Shown here in pieces: positions 33,311-41,683 of a stretch of 64,000 bases of DNA. A model generated the notes under the pieces. It made no database searches and was not told where the DNA came from. It saw only the letters and a list, made by a program, of their open reading frames with translations. The stretch comes from Lachnospiraceae bacterium UBA7054 (GTDB lineage Bacteria > Bacillota > Clostridia > Lachnospirales > Lachnospiraceae): positions 63,687 through 127,686 of the forward strand of contig DLAF01000009.1 of assembly GCA_002492725.1 (NCBI GenBank), given 5' to 3'. The position numbers and the translations under genes are program-made. Position 1 is the stretch's first letter. The number at the start of each line of letters is the position of its first letter.

Positions 33311-33897
33311 AAAACAGCATCATCATCGCAGGCGTACCGCGGGCGGGGAAAAGCACCATTTCCCACCGCCTTGCGGCGCGTTTCGGTTATCAGCACATCA
33401 GCATGGACTCGATCATTGCCGGCTTTGAAAAGTGTTTTCCGGAAACCGGAGTAAACACCTATGCCGGCTTATCTTCCATGGATACGCTGCATATGATCAG
33501 CGGCAAGATGGCGCCGTTTGTACGGGCGATGCTTGACAGCGCCGAGTACGATGAATTTGAACCGGGGATGGTGCTTGATATGTACCAGCTTCTGCCGGAG
33601 GATTATATGAAATACATTCACGGGGCAAACTGTGAGATTTTTTATTTTTTGACTTCCGATGTGACGCCTGAAGAACGGTTTGCAATCCAGAAGAAGTACG
33701 ATACAAAGAAAGATTATACTTTTTACAAGTCGGATGAGGAATTGAGGGAAGGCGCTGTTTATATCGTGGAACAGAGCCTCCTGATGAAGGAGCAATGTCA
33801 AACATATGGCCTGCGTTATTTTGAGACGGCAAAAGACAGAGAGCAGGTATTCGAAGAATTTCTGAAAATCTTTTCAACACCACCTAACCAACCCTGA
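33307..33897 (+). CDS. P-loop kinase-like protein
   Basis: A 196-residue P-loop NTPase with Walker A GVPRAGKSTISHRL and a shikimate-kinase/zeta-toxin-like arrangement (HISMDSIIAGFEK follows the first strand). The substrate is unknown. It overlaps the XRE gene by four bases (ATGA), a pairing seen in PezAT-type toxin-antitoxin systems, but also among ordinary two-gene operons. No separate RBS is visible, which favours coupled translation. Confidence 0.8.
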   Translation: MKNSIIIAGVPRAGKSTISHRLAARFGYQHISMDSIIAGFEKCFPETGVNTYAGLSSMDTLHMISGKMAPFVRAMLDSAEYDEFEPGMVLDMYQLLPEDYMKYIHGANCEIFYFLTSDVTPEERFAIQKKYDTKKDYTFYKSDEELREGAVYIVEQSLLMKEQCQTYGLRYFETAKDREQVFEEFLKIFSTPPNQP

Positions 33898-33949
33898 TCT
33901 GTTACGACTAAACAGATGTAACGATCATGATCAAAACAAAAGGCAAGCG

Positions 33950-35620
33950 ATGAAAACAGACGAAACGCTGAAACTATTTGAGGATAAGGACTTTCTCGAC
34001 AAGATTTATCATTTTTCTTATCACAGATGCAACACGTCCTTTGAAGCGGAAGACCTGTGTTCGGATATCATTCTTGCGGTCATTTCTGCCATACACAAAC
34101 AGGAGCAGATCGAAAACTTTTATGCCTTTGTATGGACGATCGCCCGCAGGGTCTACGCGGATCACAGCAGAAAGAGAAACGCCGAGCGGCAGATATTCGG
34201 GACGGAAAATTGTGATTCCCTGTGGGAGTCCTTAGAGGCAAAGGAAAATGAAATAGAGGCCTTTCTTGAGGAAGCGGCTGAGCGGGAACAGATTGACAGG
34301 ATATTCAGGGAAATTGCGTTTTTGTCAAAGGCGTATCGCGACGTGATGGTCATGTATTACCTTGACGAGCGGAAGGTGAAGGAGATCGCCGATACGCTTT
34401 GCATCAGCGAAACGACCGTGAAGCAGCGTTTGTTTTCCGCGCGCAATTCCATTAGAAAAGAGGTTGAGACGATGAGTGAAAGAAATTATTTATTAAAACC
34501 GGTCAAGTTGGAATTTGCAGGAACGGGCAGCCCCTGTGGGAACGATCCCCGCAACAAGGCGGAGAGAATGTTTTCCCAGAATCTGATCTACCTGTGTAAA
34601 AACAAACCAAAAACAGCAAAAGAGCTTTCGGAAGAACTCTGTATCCCCATGCCCTATATTGAGGAAGAACTGGAAATCCAGTGCCGCGGCGAAAATGGGA
34701 AATACGGAATGCTTCGCAGGCTTGATAACGGAAAATATGCGGTCAATATTCATCTGGTCGATTATGAAGAGTACGATCAGGCAAACAGGATCTATGAAAA
34801 GCATCTTCCGGAATTTTGTCGGACGATCAAGGAAGCGCTGAAGAAAAATGAGGAAAAGATTCTGTCTTTTCCGTATCTGAGTGAGCAGAAAGACCTGCGG
34901 TTTATTTTGTGGTCTCTGATCTCAAGAACCGTTTGGGATTTGGGGAGCAGGGTCAATCGAGTCCTTGCGGAAAAATACTTTGCAGAGGTAGAGACGGTAG
35001 AAAGAGATTTTACCTGTGTTGCCGTTGCCTACACACAGGAGCAGGAGCCGGCCTATGATTTTTACGGCTGTGATGGTATCAATGCGTCTTATGTCGGCGG
35101 TTATCGGGCAGTTTTTGTTGCAAATATTTACGGCAAACATATCAAAGAACATTTTCATTGCGGACATAATCTGTCTACGGATCAACAATTACTAATGGTG
35201 CTTAAGGCGATTGGCGGAATTTCTATCGACGAATTATCGTTTGAGGAAAAGGAAATCGTGGCGAAGGCGATTGCAAACGGATACCTGCGTAAAAACGGCA
35301 GCATGATTGAACCAAGGATCCTGGTAATCGAGAGGAAGGACATGGAAGATTTTTATAACTTTTCCTATGAACTTAATGAGGGCATGGATGCCATGATAGA
35401 ACAGATCGCCGCAGAATTGGCAGCTTTTATGCGCAGCCATATTCCCGATTATCTGATCAATGAGTATCCGGTTTATACGGGATTGATCGCGCAAGCCCGC
35501 ATTTTGTCAAAGACGATCGACGCATGTATCGACGAGGGCCTGCTTTTGAAACCGGAAAACAGGATCTGTGCGGAAGGAACGTGTATGGGCGTAGAAAAAG
35601 AAACGCAGGGCAGAGCATAG
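33950..35620 (+). CDS. Sigma-70-family factor with a long C-terminal extension
   Basis: A 556-residue protein. Residues 1-175 are an ECF-type sigma factor: region 2 (FEAEDLCSDIILAVISA, NFYAFVWTIARRVYADH) and region 4 (KEIADTLCISETTVKQRLFSARN). After about residue 190 comes a winged-helix segment (KTAKELSEELCIPMPYIEEEL), then a large alpha/beta domain of unknown type with AVAYTQEQEPAYDFYGCDG, and a second possible winged helix near residue 420. ECF factors are normally about 180 residues, so the extension may act as a built-in sensor or anti-sigma domain. No anti-sigma gene is adjacent. The RBS (AAAAGG) is weak. Confidence 0.8.
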   Translation: MKTDETLKLFEDKDFLDKIYHFSYHRCNTSFEAEDLCSDIILAVISAIHKQEQIENFYAFVWTIARRVYADHSRKRNAERQIFGTENCDSLWESLEAKENEIEAFLEEAAEREQIDRIFREIAFLSKAYRDVMVMYYLDERKVKEIADTLCISETTVKQRLFSARNSIRKEVETMSERNYLLKPVKLEFAGTGSPCGNDPRNKAERMFSQNLIYLCKNKPKTAKELSEELCIPMPYIEEELEIQCRGENGKYGMLRRLDNGKYAVNIHLVDYEEYDQANRIYEKHLPEFCRTIKEALKKNEEKILSFPYLSEQKDLRFILWSLISRTVWDLGSRVNRVLAEKYFAEVETVERDFTCVAVAYTQEQEPAYDFYGCDGINASYVGGYRAVFVANIYGKHIKEHFHCGHNLSTDQQLLMVLKAIGGISIDELSFEEKEIVAKAIANGYLRKNGSMIEPRILVIERKDMEDFYNFSYELNEGMDAMIEQIAAELAAFMRSHIPDYLINEYPVYTGLIAQARILSKTIDACIDEGLLLKPENRICAEGTCMGVEKETQGRA

Positions 35621-35644
35621 ATTATATTATTTTGCATCCTCTTT

Positions 35645-35680
35645 CCCCCGGCAGGACTGTGAAGTTTTGCCGGGGGTTTT
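35645..35680 (+). terminator. Intrinsic terminator after the sigma gene
   Basis: CCCCCGGCA pairs with TGCCGGGGG (9 bp) and is followed by TTTT. Confidence 0.85.
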
Positions 35681-35717
35681 CCATGCTGTTTTTAAATTCG
35701 TTTTGGCGATGTTTGAG

Positions 35718-36632
35718 CTATGAGGCATATTTTCGTACCGTCCGCAGTACCCCCGCCAGATAACTTCCCCCAAACAGATTCAAATGATTCAACAGATGAT
35801 ACAGGTTATACAGATCGCGGCGGTCTTTGTAACCTGGCTGCATCGGGTAAGCTTCCTTGTAAGCAGCGTAAAAAGCATGGGAAAAGCCCCCGAAAAGCTC
35901 CGTCATGGCAAGGTCAGCTTCCGCATGTCCTATATAGGCAGCGGGGTCGATGAGCCATGCCCTGCCGTCGCTTCCCGTCATAAAGTTTCCCGACCAAAGG
36001 TCGCCGTGCAGTAGGGAAGGGCAGTCAGGTTCGGTCAAAAAATCGTCGAGCCGATCCAGCAATTTCATGATTCTTTTACGGTCAGCCGCATCAAAATAAC
36101 GGTCGGCGGTCCGAAACTGCGGCTCTAAGCGGCAATCACGGAAGAAGGAGGTCCAACAGTCCCGCGCGGCATTGCACTGTTTTCCCGCGCCAATAAAATT
36201 GTCCTGCAAAAAACCGTAGATGCCATTTGGGACAAAATCATTGGTGGGTGCCTGATGCATCTTAGCAAGCTGGTATGCGAACAGTTCCCAATAGTCTTTG
36301 ACGGGAGGTTTCCCCTGAATCCATTCCAACAACAAAAAAGCAAATCCGTCCGCACCCGCCTGCGTTCCACTGCCTAAGATGCGTGGTGTGCCAATGCAAC
36401 CGGTCTGTGCGATCGCCTGTAAACCAAGTGCCTCCGCCTGAAAGAAGGCGGCGTTTTTTATGGTATTGGTCTTCATAAAAATGCGCGCACCGTTTGTGAG
36501 GGTAAGCCCGTAGGAATCGTTGATGTCGCCGCCGAAAACCCGGTCGGACTGCGCAATTTTCGTGCTATTTCCAAATAAAGACTCCAAAGCGTTATTTATT
36601 GAGGTAAAATGCTGCGGTGCGGTAAATGCCAT
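35718..36632 (-). CDS. Fructosamine-kinase-family protein
   Basis: A 304-residue APH-fold kinase of the fructosamine-3-kinase family, which phosphorylates ketosamines so that glycated amines break down. Motifs: GGDINDSYGLTLTNG at the nucleotide loop, LLEWIQGKPP in the hinge, catalytic LLHGDLWSGNF, metal-binding IDPAAYIGHAEADLAM (the family's typical sequence). ATG at 36632 follows AAGGAGG; an earlier in-frame start at 36701 has no RBS. It is convergent with the sigma gene and divergent from ddh. Confidence 0.88.
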   Translation of the reverse strand: MAFTAPQHFTSINNALESLFGNSTKIAQSDRVFGGDINDSYGLTLTNGARIFMKTNTIKNAAFFQAEALGLQAIAQTGCIGTPRILGSGTQAGADGFAFLLLEWIQGKPPVKDYWELFAYQLAKMHQAPTNDFVPNGIYGFLQDNFIGAGKQCNAARDCWTSFFRDCRLEPQFRTADRYFDAADRKRIMKLLDRLDDFLTEPDCPSLLHGDLWSGNFMTGSDGRAWLIDPAAYIGHAEADLAMTELFGGFSHAFYAAYKEAYPMQPGYKDRRDLYNLYHLLNHLNLFGGSYLAGVLRTVRKYAS

Positions 36633-36748
36633 GCGAGGGAACCTCCTTGTCGCTTTACGGCGAAGATTTGGGACAGGCAGGGAGCAATCACCGTTTCCCA
36701 TATAATACCATCATACTGCAATGTGAACGGCGAGGCAAGAAAGTGTGC

Positions 36749-36777
36749 TGGTAAAATTACGTATCATATTGTATAAT
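36749..36777 (+). promoter_or_regulatory. Probable promoter of ddh
   Basis: TGGTAA, 17-base spacer, TATAAT, about 90 bases before the start codon. Confidence 0.5.
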
Positions 36778-36869
36778 AATGTAAATTGTCAGAGTATATA
36801 TAACCCCTTAATAAATGATTTGCCAGGGTAATAAAAGACTTTGTTTACAGGAAGGGAGAAAATCAGGCA

Positions 36870-37850
36870 ATGAAAATCGGAATTTTAGGTTACGGGAATC
36901 TTGGGCGCGGCGTGGAGTGCGCCGTAAAGCAAAACCCCGACATGGAGCTTGCGGTGGTATTTACCCGCAGAGACCCGAAACAGGTCTCCATTCTGACAAA
37001 GACAGCGGCGGTTTGCCATGTGTCTGAGGCGGCGGATTGGAAAGATAAGATTGACGTGATGATCCTGTGCGGCGGAAGCGCCACGGATTTGCCGACGCAG
37101 ACACCGGAGTATGTAAGGCTGTTTAACGTTGTGGACAGCTTTGATACCCACGCTAAGATACCGCAGCATTTTGCTGCTGTGGATGCGGCGGCGCGGGAGG
37201 CAGGGAAAGTGGGGATTATCTCCGTCGGCTGGGATCCGGGGATGTTTTCCTTAAACAGGATGTACGCAAGCGCTATCCTTCCGAACGGTAAAGACTATAC
37301 CTTTTGGGGGAAGGGCGTCAGTCAGGGACATTCCGACGCGATACGCCGGATTGCGGGCGTAAAAGACGCTAAACAGTATACAATCCCGGTGGAGGCAGCG
37401 CTAGAGGCAGTGAGGAATGGGAAAAATCCGGAGCTGACGACCCGCGAAAAGCATACCAGAGAGTGTTTCGTGGTATTGGAGGAAGGAGCGGACGCCGCAA
37501 TGGTGGAGCAGGAAATCAAGACCATGCCGAACTATTTTGCGGATTATGATACCACGGTCCATTTTATAAGCGAGGAAGAACTAAAGCGCGATCACAGCGG
37601 CATCCCGCACGGCGGCTTTGTGCTGCGCAGCGGAAAGACAGGTTGGGAGGAAGAAAACAGCCATCTGATCGAGTATCGGTTGAAGCTGGACTCCAATCCG
37701 GAATTTACCTCCTGCGTGATCGCGGCTTATGCGAGAGCGGCATATCGCCTTCATCAGGAAGGGCAGACGGGAGCAAAGACTGTATTTGATATCCCTCCGG
37801 CGTATTTAAGCGCAATGAGCGGGGAGCAGCTGCGGGAAAAAATGCTGTAG
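36870..37850 (+). CDS. ddh: meso-Diaminopimelate D-dehydrogenase
   Basis: A 326-residue NADP-dependent enzyme that makes meso-diaminopimelate from tetrahydrodipicolinate in one step, for lysine and peptidoglycan synthesis. The Rossmann motif GILGYGNLGRGVE is at the N-terminus; FTRRDP binds the cofactor phosphate; LCGGSATDLPTQTP and GWDPGMFSLNR are family hallmarks. The length is that of the known enzymes. AAGGGAG precedes the start. It is followed by a LacI gene after 17-38 bases; the two may share a transcript without a functional link. Confidence 0.95.
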   Translation: MKIGILGYGNLGRGVECAVKQNPDMELAVVFTRRDPKQVSILTKTAAVCHVSEAADWKDKIDVMILCGGSATDLPTQTPEYVRLFNVVDSFDTHAKIPQHFAAVDAAAREAGKVGIISVGWDPGMFSLNRMYASAILPNGKDYTFWGKGVSQGHSDAIRRIAGVKDAKQYTIPVEAALEAVRNGKNPELTTREKHTRECFVVLEEGADAAMVEQEIKTMPNYFADYDTTVHFISEEELKRDHSGIPHGGFVLRSGKTGWEEENSHLIEYRLKLDSNPEFTSCVIAAYARAAYRLHQEGQTGAKTVFDIPPAYLSAMSGEQLREKML

Positions 37851-37888
37851 AAAAGGGGCGGATCAAAATGGGAGAAGGAACTGCGAGA

Positions 37889-38932
37889 ATGGTTACATTA
37901 AAAGAAATTGCAAAAGAATGTAATGTATCGCCGACTACGGTTTCCAATATTTTAAACGGGAAGCCGAAGGTTGGAGACGATACCAAACAAAAGGTGTTGG
38001 AGACCGTTGACAAGATGGGTTATAAACCCAATTATATCGCACAGGGGCTGCGGAGGCAGAAGACCCGAACAATCGGTATTATTGCGGAAGATATTGTGCA
38101 GTTTACGACGCCGGAAATCGTGGAAGGCATCATGAGTAACTGTGAAGAAAAGGGTTATCGCACGGTTGTCAAAAATCTGCGTCTCTATGCGAGGTGGCAG
38201 GATACATGGTATGGCAATGAAAGTAGTTATCACTCTATTTTGGATCCGGCCTTACAGGAACTGGAATCGATTAGGGTGGACGGCATTATCTATGTAGCCG
38301 GACACGCCAGGATCATCAATTGTTTTCCACAGGACTTTCCGATTCCGGCTGTCATGGCTTATGCTTTTTCCAATAATCCGGATATTCCATCGGTAGTGAT
38401 AGATGATCAGAGCGCCGCATGGGAGATCGTCAGCTATCTGATTTCCAAAGGGCATACAAAGATTGGCGTAATCGGAGGAATGAAGAATAATATACATACA
38501 CAGCAGAGACTTTTGGGCTATCAAAAGGCGCTATTTGAGAATCAGATCCTGTATAATCCGAATTGGGTCAGATATGCCGAATGGGAGAAGGAAGGCGCTG
38601 TAAGAGAAGCAAGAGAACTGTTCAAGACAGAAGTGACGGCAGTTTTTTGTATGGCGGACAGAATGGCAGGAGGCGCTTATGCGTGTCTGGATGAAATGGG
38701 TCTTCGTGTCGGTGTCGATATGGCGGTAGCAGGGTTTGACAACCAGAATATTGCTGAATTTTTCATGCCGGGATTGACGACCATGGCATTACCATTAAAG
38801 GAAATCGGGGACAGAGCTGCAAATATCCTGCTTCAGAAGATACAGGGCGGTGAAGAACCGGAAGAAAAGCTGGTTTGTATTCCCTGTACACTGATCGAGC
38901 GTCAGTCTGTTCATCAGATAAAGAAAGAATAG
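37889..38932 (+). CDS. LacI-family transcriptional repressor
   Basis: A 347-residue LacI/GalR regulator. The N-terminal helix-turn-helix and hinge read MVTLKEIAKECNVSPTTVSN and the rest is a periplasmic-binding-like sensor domain (RTIGIIAEDI, VAGFDNQNIAEF). It most likely controls the adjacent esterase/GH43/ABC cluster, since the same 15-bp motif occurs upstream of both its segments (38962-38977 and 43529-43543). The ATG at 37889 matches the usual LacI start; an in-frame ATG at 37868, also with a purine-rich stretch upstream, would add seven residues. Confidence 0.92.
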   Translation: MVTLKEIAKECNVSPTTVSNILNGKPKVGDDTKQKVLETVDKMGYKPNYIAQGLRRQKTRTIGIIAEDIVQFTTPEIVEGIMSNCEEKGYRTVVKNLRLYARWQDTWYGNESSYHSILDPALQELESIRVDGIIYVAGHARIINCFPQDFPIPAVMAYAFSNNPDIPSVVIDDQSAAWEIVSYLISKGHTKIGVIGGMKNNIHTQQRLLGYQKALFENQILYNPNWVRYAEWEKEGAVREARELFKTEVTAVFCMADRMAGGAYACLDEMGLRVGVDMAVAGFDNQNIAEFFMPGLTTMALPLKEIGDRAANILLQKIQGGEEPEEKLVCIPCTLIERQSVHQIKKE

Positions 38933-38961
38933 AAGGTAGTAAACTATTTTTTTTGTCGAAA

Positions 38962-38977
38962 GGTAAAACGATAAACC
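38962..38977 (+). promoter_or_regulatory. Candidate LacI operator 1
   Basis: GGTAAAACGATAAACC, an imperfect palindrome around a central CG, lies between a TTGTCG and a TAATAA box in front of the esterase gene. The first 15 bases recur exactly at 43529. Confidence 0.6.
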
Positions 38978-39070
38978 TAATAAAACAAAGTAGGATAAGC
39001 CGCCAGAGAATACATTAAGGTATGGAAATTGTTTGTATTACGTAAAAATAGTAAGAAGAAAGGAGCAGAC

Positions 39071-41680
39071 ATGATCAGAAAGGTAAAAACAGAGAACGGA
39101 TGGGTAAGGGGAATCGAGGCAGCAGACCCGAGAATAACCGCATTTAAGGGGATCCCTTTTGCGGCTCCGCCGGTGGGGGAGAACAGATGGCGGGCACCGC
39201 AGCCTTGTGCGGACTGGGAGGGGGTGCGTGATGCTTTTCGCTTTGGGCCTGCCGCCGTGCAGGATACACCCGGACTCGGGGATGATGTATACTGCCGTGA
39301 ATGGCATGTGGATCCGCAGATGGATATGGATGAGGACTGCCTGTATCTGAACGTGTGGACGGGAGCAAAAGATCCGGAGGAAAAACTGCCGGTGCTGGTA
39401 TGGTATTACGGCGGCGGTCTGCAGTGGGGCTACCCTGCCGAAATGGAGTTTGACGGGGAACGGCTGGCCAGACGCGGCATCGTGGTGGTAACGGTGAATT
39501 ACCGCATCAATGTTTTCGGATTTATGGCGCATCCGCAGTTGACGGACAGACAGCCGGACGCGCCGGCTAATTTTGGCAGTCTTGACCAGCAGGCGGGGCT
39601 TAAGTGGGTGATACGTAACATCCGCGCCTTTGGCGGAGATCCCAATCAGATCACCATTGCCGGACAGTCTGCCGGCGGCGGCAGCGTATTGAGCCAAATG
39701 GCATGCCCGGGTAATAAGGGCCTTTTTCAGCGCGCCGTGATCATGAGTGGTATGATCGGAAGCCCGTATACGAGACAGACCATCGGTATCCCCAAGCCGC
39801 TATGGGAGGCGGAGGAAAACGGCGTGGAATTTCTGGATTTTCTCGGGGTGAAGGACATAGAGGAAGCCAGAAAGCTGGATGCCTTTTATCTGCGTGATAA
39901 GTATGGAGAGTATGTGAAAGACCATCCGCGCATGTTTACGGTACTGGACAAACGGTTCTGCGTCGGCGACCCGCTTGCCATGCTTTTAAACGGCCACAGC
40001 GCGGACGTGCCTGTGATGGCCGGAAATACGGTGGATGAATTTTTGGAAGTCCTTTCCGCGTCATCTGGGGAGGAAGCGGCAGAAAAAGCCAAGGGTATTT
40101 TCGGAAAAGACGCAGAGGAATACCTCGGTTTTCAGGAAGTATGGAAGGAAGCTGACAAGGGAATTTTTGGCAGAGTAAGCGGGCTGGAATGCACTATAAA
40201 AGGGGTGCTTGACGGGCGCAGAAAGAACGGAAGCAAACAGAATGGGTATTATTACAAGTTCGGGCCGGAGATCCCGGGTTGGGATCATGCCGGTTGTTTT
40301 CATTCCGTAGATCTTTGGTTCTTTTTTGAAACGCTGGCAAAGTGCTGGCGGCCGTTTACCGGAAAGCATTATGACCTTGCTAGGCAGATGTGCAATTACT
40401 GGGCAAATTTCATAAAGAGCGGCGACCCTAACGGTGCGGATGCAGACGGTCAGCCGATGCCGCGCTGGGAGCCATATACGGACGCGCAGCCTGCGGAAAT
40501 GGTATTTACAACGGAGGGGGCAAAATCCGTCTGCGGGCAGGAGAGTGATTACATCAGATTTCTTAGTAAAAAGATCATGGAGGGGCTGGAAGAGATTCCC
40601 TGTCTGGACAAATGGAATTCGCCCTTCTGGAAGGGGCATGAAGTTCGCAGGGAGACCTTTGCCATGATTGATGAAGCGGGAAGCTGTGAGGCCCCTTTTT
40701 TGCGGGAACCGGAAGAGATCATCAAAGTGGAGAGTTACAGCGGTGAGCTGGTGTATGAACAGGGACGCGATTATCTGGTGAAGGACGGTAAGCTGGTTTT
40801 GACGGAAGAAAGCAGGATTCCGCATACGGGATGGGACCGGTTTATACGCAGGACAAAGGAGGAGGCGCAGGAGGAAGCAAAACGGGAGGGCACCGATCCG
40901 GGCTTTGAGCCTGTCGCTACTACGGACGGGAAGTATCTGAGTCTGTGCGCCATCGGTCATCCTGAATTTGTAACGAAATGGCAGACGGCAGTCACGTACA
41001 GGGCAAAAGATAACTGGGATGGCGGTGTGCCGCAGGGCGCGCTGAAAAATCTTCCCGGACTTTCAGGGAAGATCAAAGAGCAGGAAACTGTGCGGGTCCT
41101 TTTATATGGAGACAGTATTTCCTGCGGATGGGATTGCAGTGGGAAATACGGGCAAAATCCATGGCAGCCCGTCTGGTATGCGCTTTTGCTCGATCGTATG
41201 GAAAAGAAATGGGGGATTCCCATTTGTTTTCATAACACTTCCGTCAGCGGGATGGATACGGAATGGGCAATTGCTCATGCGAAGGAAAGGGTCTGCACTT
41301 ATCATCCGGATCTCGTGATCCTGGGATACGGTATGAACGACAGATGTGACGGTACACAGTATGCGGAGAAGACAATGCGTCTGATCGGGGCGATACGGGA
41401 AGACTGCCCTCAGACGGAATTCGTTTTGATCGCGACAACGCTTCCCAATCCGCTTACTGCCACGCCGCCCATGTATTTTTGCTCACATCAGGAGGAATAC
41501 TCGCAGAGTTTAAAAGCACTGTGTCAGGAAGGAATCGTGCTGGCGGACGTGCAGGCCTTACAAAAAGAAGTGCAGAAGAAAAAGCGGTATATCGATTTAA
41601 CGGGCAATTTGTTAAATCATCCGAACGACTGGCTTGCGGGAATGCAGGCGCAGGTCGTGGCGGCAACATTGGAGGTATAG
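39071..41680 (+). CDS. Type-B carboxylesterase fused to an SGNH esterase
   Basis: An 869-residue double esterase. Residues 1-510 are a type-B carboxylesterase (alpha/beta hydrolase): oxyanion region WYYGGGLQWG and nucleophile Ser200 in GQSAGGG. Residues about 510-670 form a linking domain. From 675 on is an SGNH/GDSL hydrolase: block I LLYGDSISCGW (Ser682), block III GYGMNDR, block V NHPND. Both centres look intact, so the protein may remove two kinds of acyl decoration (for example feruloyl and acetyl) from hemicellulose fragments. No signal peptide, hence cytoplasmic. ATG 39071 follows AAAGGAG; an in-frame start at 39029 has none. A GH43 gene follows after three bases. Confidence 0.88.
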   Translation: MIRKVKTENGWVRGIEAADPRITAFKGIPFAAPPVGENRWRAPQPCADWEGVRDAFRFGPAAVQDTPGLGDDVYCREWHVDPQMDMDEDCLYLNVWTGAKDPEEKLPVLVWYYGGGLQWGYPAEMEFDGERLARRGIVVVTVNYRINVFGFMAHPQLTDRQPDAPANFGSLDQQAGLKWVIRNIRAFGGDPNQITIAGQSAGGGSVLSQMACPGNKGLFQRAVIMSGMIGSPYTRQTIGIPKPLWEAEENGVEFLDFLGVKDIEEARKLDAFYLRDKYGEYVKDHPRMFTVLDKRFCVGDPLAMLLNGHSADVPVMAGNTVDEFLEVLSASSGEEAAEKAKGIFGKDAEEYLGFQEVWKEADKGIFGRVSGLECTIKGVLDGRRKNGSKQNGYYYKFGPEIPGWDHAGCFHSVDLWFFFETLAKCWRPFTGKHYDLARQMCNYWANFIKSGDPNGADADGQPMPRWEPYTDAQPAEMVFTTEGAKSVCGQESDYIRFLSKKIMEGLEEIPCLDKWNSPFWKGHEVRRETFAMIDEAGSCEAPFLREPEEIIKVESYSGELVYEQGRDYLVKDGKLVLTEESRIPHTGWDRFIRRTKEEAQEEAKREGTDPGFEPVATTDGKYLSLCAIGHPEFVTKWQTAVTYRAKDNWDGGVPQGALKNLPGLSGKIKEQETVRVLLYGDSISCGWDCSGKYGQNPWQPVWYALLLDRMEKKWGIPICFHNTSVSGMDTEWAIAHAKERVCTYHPDLVILGYGMNDRCDGTQYAEKTMRLIGAIREDCPQTEFVLIATTLPNPLTATPPMYFCSHQEEYSQSLKALCQEGIVLADVQALQKEVQKKKRYIDLTGNLLNHPNDWLAGMQAQVVAATLEV

Positions 41681-41683
41681 GAC

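Noticed and set aside
33897..33917. Inverted repeat ATCTGTT/AACAGAT before the sigma gene
   Set aside because: Too short and without a T-run to be a terminator; no evidence that it is an operator.
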